A stretch of 64,000 nt of DNA from Algoriphagus pacificus. Lineage in GTDB: Bacteria; Bacteroidota; Bacteroidia; Cytophagales; Cyclobacteriaceae. Under the pieces are notes generated by a model, which did no database searches, had not been told where the DNA came from, and saw nothing but the letters and a program-made list of their open reading frames with translations. Below are positions 54,318 to 62,199 of this stretch, piece after piece. The stretch lies in the NCBI RefSeq assembly GCF_017254845.1, contig NZ_JAFKCU010000003.1:62001-126000 (forward strand), read 5' to 3'. The position numbers and the translations under genes were made by a program. Each line of letters starts with the position of its first letter. The stretch's first letter is position 1.

Positions 54318-54346
54318 AAAAGGGAGGCTTATGCCTCCCTTTTTTA
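54318..54346 (+). terminator. Intrinsic terminator after the WcaI-like gene
   Basis: AAAAGGGAGGC pairs with GCCTCCCTTTT around TTAT, with additional T's following; strong in both directions. Confidence 0.9.
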
Positions 54347-54599
54347 TTGATTTGTCAGTAACTCGAAGGAATTAAGAATTTCTCTTCGAAGTACTTGAAC
54401 TAAAGTGTTTTATTTCTGCCAATAGAACAAGCAAAACATGCGCTGCAGCCGCTTTTTTACAGAATAAATTATTCTTTTGGATGAGCTAAATCATTCCCCT
54501 TTAGAGTAGAGTATCCCATTGAATTACATGTACTTTGATCAGAATCTAAGAGAAAAAAGATGACTTTAAATCCTTTCTAATGTACTAGCACATAATCTT
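54347..54599. other. Intergenic stretch without recognised element
   Basis: About 250 bases between a terminator and a small hypothetical gene. No ORF, RNA or repeat is apparent. Confidence 0.5.
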
Positions 54600-54845
54600 A
54601 TGAATCTGAATTTTGATCACAGCGCAGAAGAATTATTCGATTCCTATTTGGAGGAGGATATTTCTTTATTCCTCTGGGAGATGTATCAGTGCTGGTTGCT
54701 GGAGCTTTCCCAAATGGATAAAACCCATCAGGAAGTAGAAAACAGGCAATACTTCTTCCAACTCCTGGCAGCCCATGTCAGCAAAAACCTCAAGCAGTTC
54801 CAGCAGAAAGCTAGAGCTAAAAAGGAGGATATTCCCTTGCAGTGA
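54600..54845 (+). CDS. Small hypothetical protein
   Basis: An 81-residue acidic-to-basic helical protein (NFDHSAEELFDSYLEED at the start, QFQQKARAKKED at the end), rich in Glu, Gln and Trp, without signal peptide. Not recognised. Codon use looks like the flanking chromosomal genes, which supports it being real. It precedes a DUF6266-like gene in a short island between two polysaccharide segments. Confidence 0.6.
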   Translation: MNLNFDHSAEELFDSYLEEDISLFLWEMYQCWLLELSQMDKTHQEVENRQYFFQLLAAHVSKNLKQFQQKARAKKEDIPLQ

Positions 54846-54914
54846 ATGTATAGAGTCCCTATGTAGATCTTGGGTTTATACAGGGTTCATACAGGGATTA
54901 TAAAGGATTTATAC

Positions 54915-54978
54915 TACTCAAGCCTATATAAACCCAGTAAAAGAGCTATAAATACCTTGACCTAAAGTAGCTTGAGTA
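54915..54978. repeat. 9-bp inverted repeat upstream of the DUF6266-like gene
   Basis: TACTCAAGC (54915-54923) and GCTTGAGTA (54970-54978) are perfect inverted copies 46 bases apart. Just upstream, ATACAGGG occurs twice close together (54878-54897). Could be a regulator site. Confidence 0.6.
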
Positions 54979-55036
54979 TTTGATTATTAAGAACTATTTA
55001 CTACTTTGTCTATAGTTCAAATAAACTTTTTAAAAT

Positions 55037-55681
55037 ATGGCTACTATCTCTGATACCAGCATTATCCAGCCAGAAGGAAAAGTAGGAGGTTTTACTTTCT
55101 ACAAACTCAATGGAAAAACTATTATGAGGAGCTTACCCAGCGGACCTCATAAAAACAAAACCAACCCATCTCCACTCCAAAAAGTATATCAAACTAGGCT
55201 GAAAGAAATCAATGCCTACCTGCGACCCTTGAAACGGGTGCTAGATTTTGGTTATCAGAATTTTCTGGATCAAAAGACCGGGGTGAACTGGGCACATACG
55301 GATCTGGCCACCAAGGGCTACAACCATCAGGCAAATCCCAGAATCAATCCGGCTTATTTACAAATCAGCAAAGGAAGTCTGGTAGGGGCTTTCGAAGCCT
55401 CAGCGATTAGGGGAGGAGAGGAAATCAAAATCATCTGGGCAAATAATTCTCACGAAGCCAATGCTAATCCAAATGATCAGGTATCAGTCTTACTCAACCA
55501 ACCTGAAATTCAAAAACATCTCTGGATACAGAATATTGCAAAAAGAAGGGAATTAACTGTTTCCATCCCGTTTAGCCCAGAAAAGCTAAATATGGAGTGG
55601 GAGCTTTACCTGTTATTTCATAGACCACTAAACAAGAAGAAATTATTGATTTCTGATTCTCAATATTTGGGTAGAGTTTAA
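55037..55681 (+). CDS. DUF6266-like protein
   Basis: A 214-residue protein. The start (GKVGGFTFYKLNGKTIMRSLP) resembles Bacteroidota DUF6266 proteins, whose N-termini read G-x-V-G-x-x-x-x-x-x-x-G-K-x-x-x-R-x-x-P; the rest is beta-rich with no known catalytic motif. No signal peptide is seen. Function is unknown. It follows the small helical protein and faces the convergent sugar transferase gene. Confidence 0.68.
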   Translation: MATISDTSIIQPEGKVGGFTFYKLNGKTIMRSLPSGPHKNKTNPSPLQKVYQTRLKEINAYLRPLKRVLDFGYQNFLDQKTGVNWAHTDLATKGYNHQANPRINPAYLQISKGSLVGAFEASAIRGGEEIKIIWANNSHEANANPNDQVSVLLNQPEIQKHLWIQNIAKRRELTVSIPFSPEKLNMEWELYLLFHRPLNKKKLLISDSQYLGRV

Positions 55682-55723
55682 ATCCTCTTTTTTTAAATAA
55701 AAAAATTCAATAAGGGTAATCAT

Positions 55724-55753
55724 AAAAAAAAGGATGACAATTCTGCCATCCTT
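55724..55753 (-). terminator. Terminator after minus-strand sugar transferase
   Basis: AAGGATG (55730-55736) pairs with CATCCTT (55747-55753). On the minus strand an eight-base T-run follows the hairpin. Confidence 0.8.
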
Positions 55754-55774
55754 GAAATTTAACTTTTTCAGTAT

Positions 55775-56476
55775 TTAATAAGCATTATCATTATCCGTAA
55801 AAATATGCTTGATGGTCATTCCCATGATTTTGATATCGAACCAAGGATTCCAGTTTTTAATATAGTACATATCTAGTTTGTAGCGGAAATAAATAGAATT
55901 GGACTGCTGTGTTTCCCCTCTATATCCTTTAGCCTGTGCTAAACCAGTAATACCTGGCTTTACAATATGCCTATTTTTATATCCTTCAATTTCTTTTTCA
56001 TGTGCATTGTTCTGAACAAGGATATGCGGTCTTGGTCCTACCAGTGACATATTACCATAAATCACATTTAAGATTTGTGGTAGTTCATCGATACTTGTTC
56101 TTCTTAAAAACTTACCAACTCGGGTGATTCTAGGATCGTTTTTGGTGGCTTGCTTAAGATCCGCTTCCTTATTAACCACCATAGATCTAAACTTATAACA
56201 GTTGAAAGTGGAATTATTTTGACCTTCTCTGATTTGCTTAAAGAATACAGGTCCTTTTGAATCTAATTTGATAATTATCGCCACGATTGGAAAAAGCCAC
56301 CATCCACAAATCAAGAAAAATAGAAAGGCCCCAATTAAATCAATGGCTCTTTTGGCAACAAGATTTTGCCAGTTGTAATATTCTGAAACCAAGGATTCAT
56401 TGTCATTTTCTAAAGAATCCGAATAGTTAACATAGAGATCTAGGTTCTCAATTTTCTTTCGTAAATACTCAGTCAT
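55775..56476 (-). CDS. Initiating sugar-1-phosphate transferase (WcaJ/PglC-type core)
   Basis: A 233-residue polyprenyl-phosphate sugar phosphotransferase. After about 38 N-terminal residues it has the single re-entrant hydrophobic segment (about 40-65), GPVFFKQIREGQ, the basic YKFRSM, the catalytic Asp-Glu in RRTSIDELPQILNVIYG and MSLVGPRP. It transfers a sugar-1-phosphate to undecaprenyl phosphate, starting a repeat unit. It lacks the four-helix N-terminal region of full WcaJ. Divergent from the WecA-like gene. Confidence 0.92.
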   Translation of the reverse strand: MTEYLRKKIENLDLYVNYSDSLENDNESLVSEYYNWQNLVAKRAIDLIGAFLFFLICGWWLFPIVAIIIKLDSKGPVFFKQIREGQNNSTFNCYKFRSMVVNKEADLKQATKNDPRITRVGKFLRRTSIDELPQILNVIYGNMSLVGPRPHILVQNNAHEKEIEGYKNRHIVKPGITGLAQAKGYRGETQQSNSIYFRYKLDMYYIKNWNPWFDIKIMGMTIKHIFTDNDNAY

Positions 56477-56706
56477 GTGGCATTGGTGTGTAGTAAAAAA
56501 TAATTCTAATAGTTAATTTGGGTTAATCAAAGGTCTTGTTTATTCAAATAATTTCAAAAAGAATGCCTTTATTTTTGTAAATACATAAATTTGCATTTTG
56601 TAAACAAAAAATTAAGTAATTCTTCGTTGTTCAAAATTATTTGAAAATTTAAGTTCAAATTTGTTGCCATTCGTTATATAAAAGCGTTTAAAGTTTAATT
56701 CGTTTA

Positions 56707-56714
56707 TAATTTTG
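56707..56714 (+). promoter_or_regulatory. -7 promoter element for the WecA-like gene
   Basis: TAATTTTG matches TAnnTTTG, about 38 bases before the ATG; no -33 TTTG at proper spacing was found. Confidence 0.35.
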
Positions 56715-56752
56715 GGAGCAGTTTTTGCTTTTTTTTAATCAAATTTACTTCT

Positions 56753-57910
56753 ATGTACTATTTTCTGGCCTTTTTAACCGCCTTTGCTACTGGTATACTT
56801 TTTTTTCCAGTATTGATAAAGATTCTTAACCGCTATGAGCTTTCTGACACCCCAGGTGGTAGAAAAATTCATCAAACTGTGGTACCTTCCATGGGCGGAA
56901 TCGGATTTTATATTGCAGCATTAGTATCCTTGGGTATCTGGGCCTGGCAATTCCAAATTCCTGATATCCGATATATTTTGGGAGCGATTTGTTTAATGTT
57001 TTTTGTTGGGCTTCGTGATGATATGGTGGAGCTCCGTGCTTCCAGAAAATTATTGGGACAATTGGTTTCTGTACTTATTGTAATGTTCGTAGCCGATATA
57101 AGAATCAAAACCTTTCATGGCTTTTTAGGGATTGAAGAACTTAACCTAATTGGGAGTTATGGATTTACAGCCTTGGTTTTATTAGCGCTGACAAATGGCT
57201 TTAACTTAATAGATGGTTTGGATGGCTTAGCAGGAACTATCGCCATCATTGCCTTAAGTTTATTAGGTATTTGGTTTTACCTTTTGGGTTTTGAAAGTTA
57301 TGCTTTGATCAGCTTTGTTTTTCTGGGAGGGGTATTATCATTTTTAGTTTTCAACTGGCATCCTGCAAAAATTTTTATGGGAGACACGGGCTCTCTGACT
57401 TTGGGTTTTACACTGGCAACTTTGATAGTTGCCTTTATGGAAATAAATGAAGCTTTACCAGCTAGTTCTGCTATGAAATTTGAAGATACCTTTTCAATAG
57501 CAGTGGCATTGATGCTTTATCCATTATATGATATGGCAAGGGTCTTTACTCGAAGAATCTCTCAAGGCAAAGGACCAATGGTTCCAGACAAATCCCATGT
57601 TCATCACTTCCTGATGAGGATGGGATTAAAACATAATCAAGTCGCTTTGATATTAGGTTTTTTGCAGTTGGTATTGGTTTTTATGGTTTTTGTAATGAAA
57701 GATTTTTCCGATCATATAGTACTACCTATTCTATCTTTTATTGCAATTTTCTTAGGCTGGAGATTGGATCAGGTTACAGTAAAATATGTGAAGAAGAAAG
57801 TTGATCTGGCACCAAGAATCCTTGAAATCAGAGAGTTAGAAAAAAGAAAAAAGAAAAAAATCAAATTGGACAAGGAGAGTTTCAAGGATAGTCCAATAAA
57901 TATGAATTAA
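56753..57910 (+). CDS. WecA/TagO-like polyprenyl-phosphate GlcNAc-1-phosphate transferase
   Basis: A 385-residue membrane enzyme of the MraY/WecA family with about 10 TM segments. Hallmarks: SMGGIGFY, the Asp pair in VGLRDDM, TNGFNLIDGLDGLAGT, FNWHPAKIFMGDTGSL and PDKSHVHHFLMRMG (the HHxL-type loop of WecA-like members). It makes undecaprenyl-PP-GlcNAc (or a related HexNAc) from the UDP sugar. One of three initiating transferases in the locus. A basic tail (KRKKKKIKL) follows the last helix. Confidence 0.92.
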   Translation: MYYFLAFLTAFATGILFFPVLIKILNRYELSDTPGGRKIHQTVVPSMGGIGFYIAALVSLGIWAWQFQIPDIRYILGAICLMFFVGLRDDMVELRASRKLLGQLVSVLIVMFVADIRIKTFHGFLGIEELNLIGSYGFTALVLLALTNGFNLIDGLDGLAGTIAIIALSLLGIWFYLLGFESYALISFVFLGGVLSFLVFNWHPAKIFMGDTGSLTLGFTLATLIVAFMEINEALPASSAMKFEDTFSIAVALMLYPLYDMARVFTRRISQGKGPMVPDKSHVHHFLMRMGLKHNQVALILGFLQLVLVFMVFVMKDFSDHIVLPILSFIAIFLGWRLDQVTVKYVKKKVDLAPRILEIRELEKRKKKKIKLDKESFKDSPINMN

Positions 57911-57936
57911 ACATTCTCTTGATTAAATATAACTTT

Positions 57937-57957
57937 AGGCCCATGTGGGCCTTTTTT
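57937..57957 (+). terminator. Intrinsic terminator after the WecA-like gene
   Basis: AGGCCC pairs with GGGCCT around ATGT, followed by a T-run. Confidence 0.85.
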
Positions 57958-58038
57958 AATAATGTACCTAAAACTGTTTTTGGTTGGGTTTTTGTTGGAA
58001 TAGTGCTATGTTTAGAAGTGAATTTCAATTTCATTTGA

Positions 58039-59178
58039 ATGGCATATAGGATTCCCTTATCATTTCCTGTCTTTAAAGGCAACGAAAAAAGCTATACCGA
58101 GCAGGCTATTAGTTCTGGTCATTTGGCGACTTTCGGACCCTTTATAACCAAATTTGAGGGGAAGCTTGCCAAGAAAATTCGCTCCCATCAGGCTGTTGCT
58201 TTAAATTCCGGAACTTCTGCCTTGCATTTGGCAATGGTCTTATTAGGAATAGGGCCTGGAGATGAGGTGATATGTCAATCCTTTACTTTTTGTGCTTCTG
58301 CCAATCCAATTGTTTACTTAGGTGCCAAACCAATATTTGTAGACAGCGAACTAGATACTTGGAATATTTCTCCGGAAATCTTAGAAGATGCGATATTGAG
58401 TAGAATTGCCATGGGTAAAAAACCCAAAGCAATTGTTTTGGTACATCTATTTGGGATGCCAGCTAAAATCAATGAGATTCTTGAAATAGCCAATAAGTAT
58501 CAGATTCCGGTTTTGGAAGATGCTGCAGAGGCTGTTGGAAGTTTATATGATGGTCAGCATTGCGGGACCTTTGGTAAAATTGGCGTTTTCTCCTTTAATG
58601 GAAATAAAATCATTACTTCTGGTGGGGGAGGAGCTTTAATTTCAAATGATACTTCCATCATTCAAAGAGGAATTCATTTGTCCACTCAAGCGAGGGAGGA
58701 TCTTCCTTATTATCAGCACCTCGAAATCGGCTACAATTATAAAATGAATAATTTGACTGCTGCAGTTGGCTTAGCTCAATTGGAGCAATTGGAGGATTTT
58801 GTTAAAAGCAGAAGAAAAATCAATCAAAATTACAGGGAGCTTTTCAGCAATTTTGATGGGATTTCATTTCAAGAGGAAAATGAAGACTCGCATTCTAACT
58901 TCTGGCTTTCTACTATTATTATTGATGAAAAGAAAACAGGCTTTTCAAATGATAGATTGAGAATATTGCTATTGAAAAAAGGTATAGAAACCAGATTTCT
59001 CTGGAAACCTCTTCACCTGCAACCAGTATTTAAGGAAGTACCTTTTTATGGTGGTAGAATATCAGAGAAACTGTTTTTGTCAGGACTATGCTTACCAAGT
59101 TCTTCTAATTTGACTTATTCAGATCAGGAAGAGATCGCAGGCATTATAGATAAGGAGATTCTAAAAAGTTATTTCTAA
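58039..59178 (+). CDS. DegT/DnrJ/EryC1/StrS aminotransferase (PglE-like)
   Basis: A 379-residue PLP enzyme. LNSGTSALHLAMVLLGIGPGDEVI, DAAEAVGSLYDGQHCGTFG and FSFNGNKIITSGGGGAL with the PLP lysine (Lys190) are clear. Such enzymes aminate 4-keto sugars; with the PglF-like dehydratase and PglC-like transferase nearby it most likely makes UDP-4-amino-4,6-dideoxy-HexNAc. Its stop is directly followed by the GTG start of the sugar transferase. Confidence 0.93.
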   Translation: MAYRIPLSFPVFKGNEKSYTEQAISSGHLATFGPFITKFEGKLAKKIRSHQAVALNSGTSALHLAMVLLGIGPGDEVICQSFTFCASANPIVYLGAKPIFVDSELDTWNISPEILEDAILSRIAMGKKPKAIVLVHLFGMPAKINEILEIANKYQIPVLEDAAEAVGSLYDGQHCGTFGKIGVFSFNGNKIITSGGGGALISNDTSIIQRGIHLSTQAREDLPYYQHLEIGYNYKMNNLTAAVGLAQLEQLEDFVKSRRKINQNYRELFSNFDGISFQEENEDSHSNFWLSTIIIDEKKTGFSNDRLRILLLKKGIETRFLWKPLHLQPVFKEVPFYGGRISEKLFLSGLCLPSSSNLTYSDQEEIAGIIDKEILKSYF

Positions 59179-59793
59179 GTGAAATACCCTAGTTTCTTTA
59201 AGAGGATATTGGATATCATCATATCCTTTTTAATGTTTTTGATTCTTTCTCCTATTTTTTTGCTTTTATGTATCTTCTTATGGATACATCATAAATCCAA
59301 CCCATTCTTCGCTCAAGTTCGTCCCGGAAAAGACGGTAAACCCTTCTTTATTTTGAAATTCAAAACCATGCGGGATTTATACGATTCCAATGGTAATATC
59401 TTAGCAGATGAATTTAGGATTACATCTTTGGGAAAAGCCATTCGAAGTAGTTCTTTGGATGAAATTCCCCAATTAATAAATGTTCTTAAAGGTGATATGA
59501 GTATGGTGGGGCCTAGGCCTTTACTAAGGGAATATTTGGTCTTGTATTCGGATGAGCAACAAAAAAGGCATCTTGTCAAACCAGGAGTGACCGGTTGGGC
59601 TCAAATAAATGGTAGGAACGCCATTTCCTGGGAAAAGAAATTTGAATATGATATCTGGTATGTGGAAAACTGCAGTTTTTTACTAGATATCAAGATCTTA
59701 TTTATTACACTTTTTAATGTGTTGGCAGGAAAAGGAATTACACAAAAAGGCCATGTCAGTGCAGGTAAATTTACTGGCTCAAAGAGTCAATAA
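59179..59793 (+). CDS. PglC-like initiating sugar transferase
   Basis: A 204-residue minimal polyprenyl-phosphate sugar-1-phosphate transferase. A hydrophobic segment at about 9-30, then FFAQVRPGKDGKPF, LKFKTM, catalytic Asp-Glu in SSSLDEIPQLINVLKGDMSMVGPRP and VKPGVTGWAQINGR. The start is GTG, directly after the aminotransferase stop with no gap, so the two are translationally coupled. Together they resemble pglE-pglC of bacillosamine-type pathways. Confidence 0.92.
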   Translation: MKYPSFFKRILDIIISFLMFLILSPIFLLLCIFLWIHHKSNPFFAQVRPGKDGKPFFILKFKTMRDLYDSNGNILADEFRITSLGKAIRSSSLDEIPQLINVLKGDMSMVGPRPLLREYLVLYSDEQQKRHLVKPGVTGWAQINGRNAISWEKKFEYDIWYVENCSFLLDIKILFITLFNVLAGKGITQKGHVSAGKFTGSKSQ

Positions 59794-59982
59794 TTAATTG
59801 CTTCTGGATTTAATTCCTAAAAAAGTAATTGTATTTTTGATTTTAGAAATCCACGAATCCTTTTAATTCGTATGTTTTAAAAAGCTTTTTTAATTATACC
59901 AATAATGCAAAATAATATTGGAATATTTTGAAAATCACCTTAGGTTCTTTGGGACTATGATAATATTCTGCTTTATTTGTGA

Positions 59983-59990
59983 TATATTTG
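59983..59990 (+). promoter_or_regulatory. -7 promoter element for the PglF-like gene
   Basis: TATATTTG matches TAnnTTTG, 57 bases before the ATG; no good -33 element. Confidence 0.4.
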
Positions 59991-60047
59991 GTGTCTAGTT
60001 AAAGTAAGTTTGAAATCAAATATTAGCAATTTGAACCAACCTCTACT

Positions 60048-61958
60048 ATGAATTTTTTGACAAGGTTAAAAATCCTTCCCAGATGGATTATAGCCACTTT
60101 GGATTCTTTCATCTTACTACAGTGTGCTCTTTTTGGATATTTGGTCCGATTTAATTTTGAGCTTTCACTCATCGAGCAAAATGATGCTTTTGCCGGTTCC
60201 TTTACTTTTATGGTAGGTGGTCTGCTCGTTATGCAGAACACAAGAAGTTATGAAGGTATTGTTCGCCATACTGGTTTCAGAGACGGTTCCAATATTTTTA
60301 AAACGGTTATTATCAATTTCGTATTATTCCTATTCCTTAATTTTTTCCATGGGAATTTTCTGAATGATAGATTTCTGCTTCCAACTTCAGTCTTGATCAT
60401 TGCCAGTTTATCAGCCATGTTTATGCTGATTTTCTATAGGCTTTTGGTTAAGGAGCTTTTTGTCTATTTGAAAAATGGAATTACTGAAAGGGAATTGAAA
60501 AACGGAGTCATCTTCGGAGCAGGCGAAGCTGGAATCATTGCGCAGGAAGCTATTAAAAGAGATAGTAAAAGCTTATTCAATACTGTTGCTTTTTTGGATG
60601 ATGATCCGAAAAAGGAGGGAAAAAACATTGATGGCAAAAGAATTTTCCAAGGTCTGAGTGATTTGGAAAGATTGGCTTCACAATTCAATGTAACCGAATT
60701 AATCATTGCTGTAAGGGACTTGTCTGTTCAAAGAAAGAATGAGATCATTGACGAGTGCCTACGCTTAAAAATTTCAGTTTCCATTGTACCACCAGTAGAT
60801 CAATGGATTAATGGTGGCCTTACTGCTGGAGCAATTAGAGAAATCAAAATCGAGGATCTATTAAGTAGAGAACAGATTCGATTGGACAATCCAAGAATCC
60901 ATGAGGATTTGATGGGTAAAGTTGTTTTGGTTACAGGAGCTGCAGGATCAATCGGTTCTGAGCTATGCAGACAGATTTGTCATTACGAACCAAAACTCTT
61001 GATTCTTTTAGATATAGCTGAGTCCGCTTTGTATGATGTGGAGCAGGAGTTTAAAGAAAACTGGCCTCATTGTCCTATCAAGATTATCCTTGGGGATGTA
61101 AGGAATAAAAAGAAAATGAAAGAGGTTTTCAGGAATCTGAAACCTCAAGTTGTATTCCATGCTGCAGCATATAAGCATGTACCTATGATGGAAAACTATC
61201 CGGAAGAAGCAGTACATGCGAATGTAATAGGTACGAAAATCTTAGCTGATCTATCTGTGCTATCACAGGTTGATAAGTTTGTATTTGTTTCTACTGATAA
61301 AGCCGTGAATCCTACCAATGTAATGGGAGCAAGCAAAAGAACTGCAGAAATGTATGTTCAGGCTTTAAATGAATACTTAGATACAAATCATAAAAAATAC
61401 CATACCAAATTCATTACTACAAGATTTGGAAATGTTTTGGGTTCTAATGGATCAGTAATTCCATTGTTCAAAAAGCAGATCATTCACGGTGGACCTATCA
61501 CTGTGACTCATCCGGATATCACACGTTATTTCATGACTATCCCTGAAGCATGCCAGTTAGTATTGGAAGCTGGTGTAATGGGTGAAGGTGGAGAGATCTA
61601 TGTGTTCGATATGGGTGAACCTGTGAAGATCTTGGATCTAGCAAAAAAAATGATCCAGTTATCCGGAAAGAAAGTAGATCAGGATATCAAAATTGTTTTC
61701 TCTGGATTGAGAGAAGGAGAGAAGCTGTACGAGGAATTATTAAATGATTTTGAAACTGTAAAGATCACGCATCATCCTAAAATCAAAATTGCTCAGGTTG
61801 CTCCTGCATCCTATCATAAAATTGACGGTCAAATCGAATTGTTTATGGATTTGATAGGTAAGAATTCAGAGAATGATCTGGTAAGCCATTTGAAGGTTAT
61901 TGTACCTGAGTTTATTTCAAACTCCTCCAGATTTGAGGTGCTGGATCGGCTAAATTGA
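60048..61958 (+). CDS. PglF/CapD-like nucleoside-diphosphate-sugar 4,6-dehydratase
   Basis: A 636-residue membrane-anchored SDR enzyme. Four N-terminal TM helices (about 15-125), a CoA-binding-like Rossmann region (VIFGAGEAGIIAQEA, about 157), then the catalytic SDR domain from about 290: VLVTGAAGSIGSELCRQ, FHAAAYKHVPMMENYP and STDKAVNPTNVMGASKRTAEMY, where Met replaces the usual Tyr as in PglF/FlmA/WbpM. It converts UDP-GlcNAc to the 4-keto-6-deoxy sugar used by the aminotransferase upstream. The promoter is likely its own. Confidence 0.93.
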   Translation: MNFLTRLKILPRWIIATLDSFILLQCALFGYLVRFNFELSLIEQNDAFAGSFTFMVGGLLVMQNTRSYEGIVRHTGFRDGSNIFKTVIINFVLFLFLNFFHGNFLNDRFLLPTSVLIIASLSAMFMLIFYRLLVKELFVYLKNGITERELKNGVIFGAGEAGIIAQEAIKRDSKSLFNTVAFLDDDPKKEGKNIDGKRIFQGLSDLERLASQFNVTELIIAVRDLSVQRKNEIIDECLRLKISVSIVPPVDQWINGGLTAGAIREIKIEDLLSREQIRLDNPRIHEDLMGKVVLVTGAAGSIGSELCRQICHYEPKLLILLDIAESALYDVEQEFKENWPHCPIKIILGDVRNKKKMKEVFRNLKPQVVFHAAAYKHVPMMENYPEEAVHANVIGTKILADLSVLSQVDKFVFVSTDKAVNPTNVMGASKRTAEMYVQALNEYLDTNHKKYHTKFITTRFGNVLGSNGSVIPLFKKQIIHGGPITVTHPDITRYFMTIPEACQLVLEAGVMGEGGEIYVFDMGEPVKILDLAKKMIQLSGKKVDQDIKIVFSGLREGEKLYEELLNDFETVKITHHPKIKIAQVAPASYHKIDGQIELFMDLIGKNSENDLVSHLKVIVPEFISNSSRFEVLDRLN

Positions 61959-62006
61959 TTTTTTGAAAATAGAGTGCATGGTCGACTGACGACTGACGAC
62001 TGTCCA

Positions 62007-62135
62007 CTGCCAACTGTCCACTGATTACTGACCACTGCCAACTGATATTATTGAATAGCCTTCGACTTCGCTCAGGCTGAAAAAATGAGAGCTTCCTGTA
62101 CCGGAACTGAGACTGCCAACTGACCACTGATTACT
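62007..62135 (+). repeat. CTGCCAACTG-type direct repeats
   Basis: A 23-bp unit starting CTGCCAACTG occurs at 62007-62029 and 62113-62135 with one mismatch, plus shorter ACTGACGACTG and CCACTGCCAACTG copies from 61984. No conserved spacer pattern. Confidence 0.8.
62058..62080 (+). repeat. CTTCGACTTCGCTCAGG dispersed-repeat-like sequence
   Basis: GCCTTCGACTTCGCTCAGG resembles short intergenic repeats seen in many bacterial genomes; one copy here. Confidence 0.5.
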
Positions 62136-62163
62136 AGCAATCTCATTCTTCCAAATTCCTTCC

Positions 62164-62171
62164 TATCTTTG
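62164..62171 (+). promoter_or_regulatory. -7 promoter element of the FAD oxidoreductase gene
   Basis: TATCTTTG followed by CA is the most typical Bacteroidota -7 sequence; it lies 28 bases before the ATG. A -33 element is not obvious. Confidence 0.6.
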
Positions 62172-62199
62172 CAGAATATTTAAGGATAAAAACCTTACT

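Noticed and set aside
61829-62127. Open frames on the minus strand over the CTGCCAACTG repeats
   Set aside because: They are produced by the low-complexity repeats and by the end of the PglF-like gene; no protein-like composition.
61984-62135. Possible CRISPR array
   Set aside because: Repeat units vary in length and spacing, there are only two longer copies, and no cas genes are nearby.
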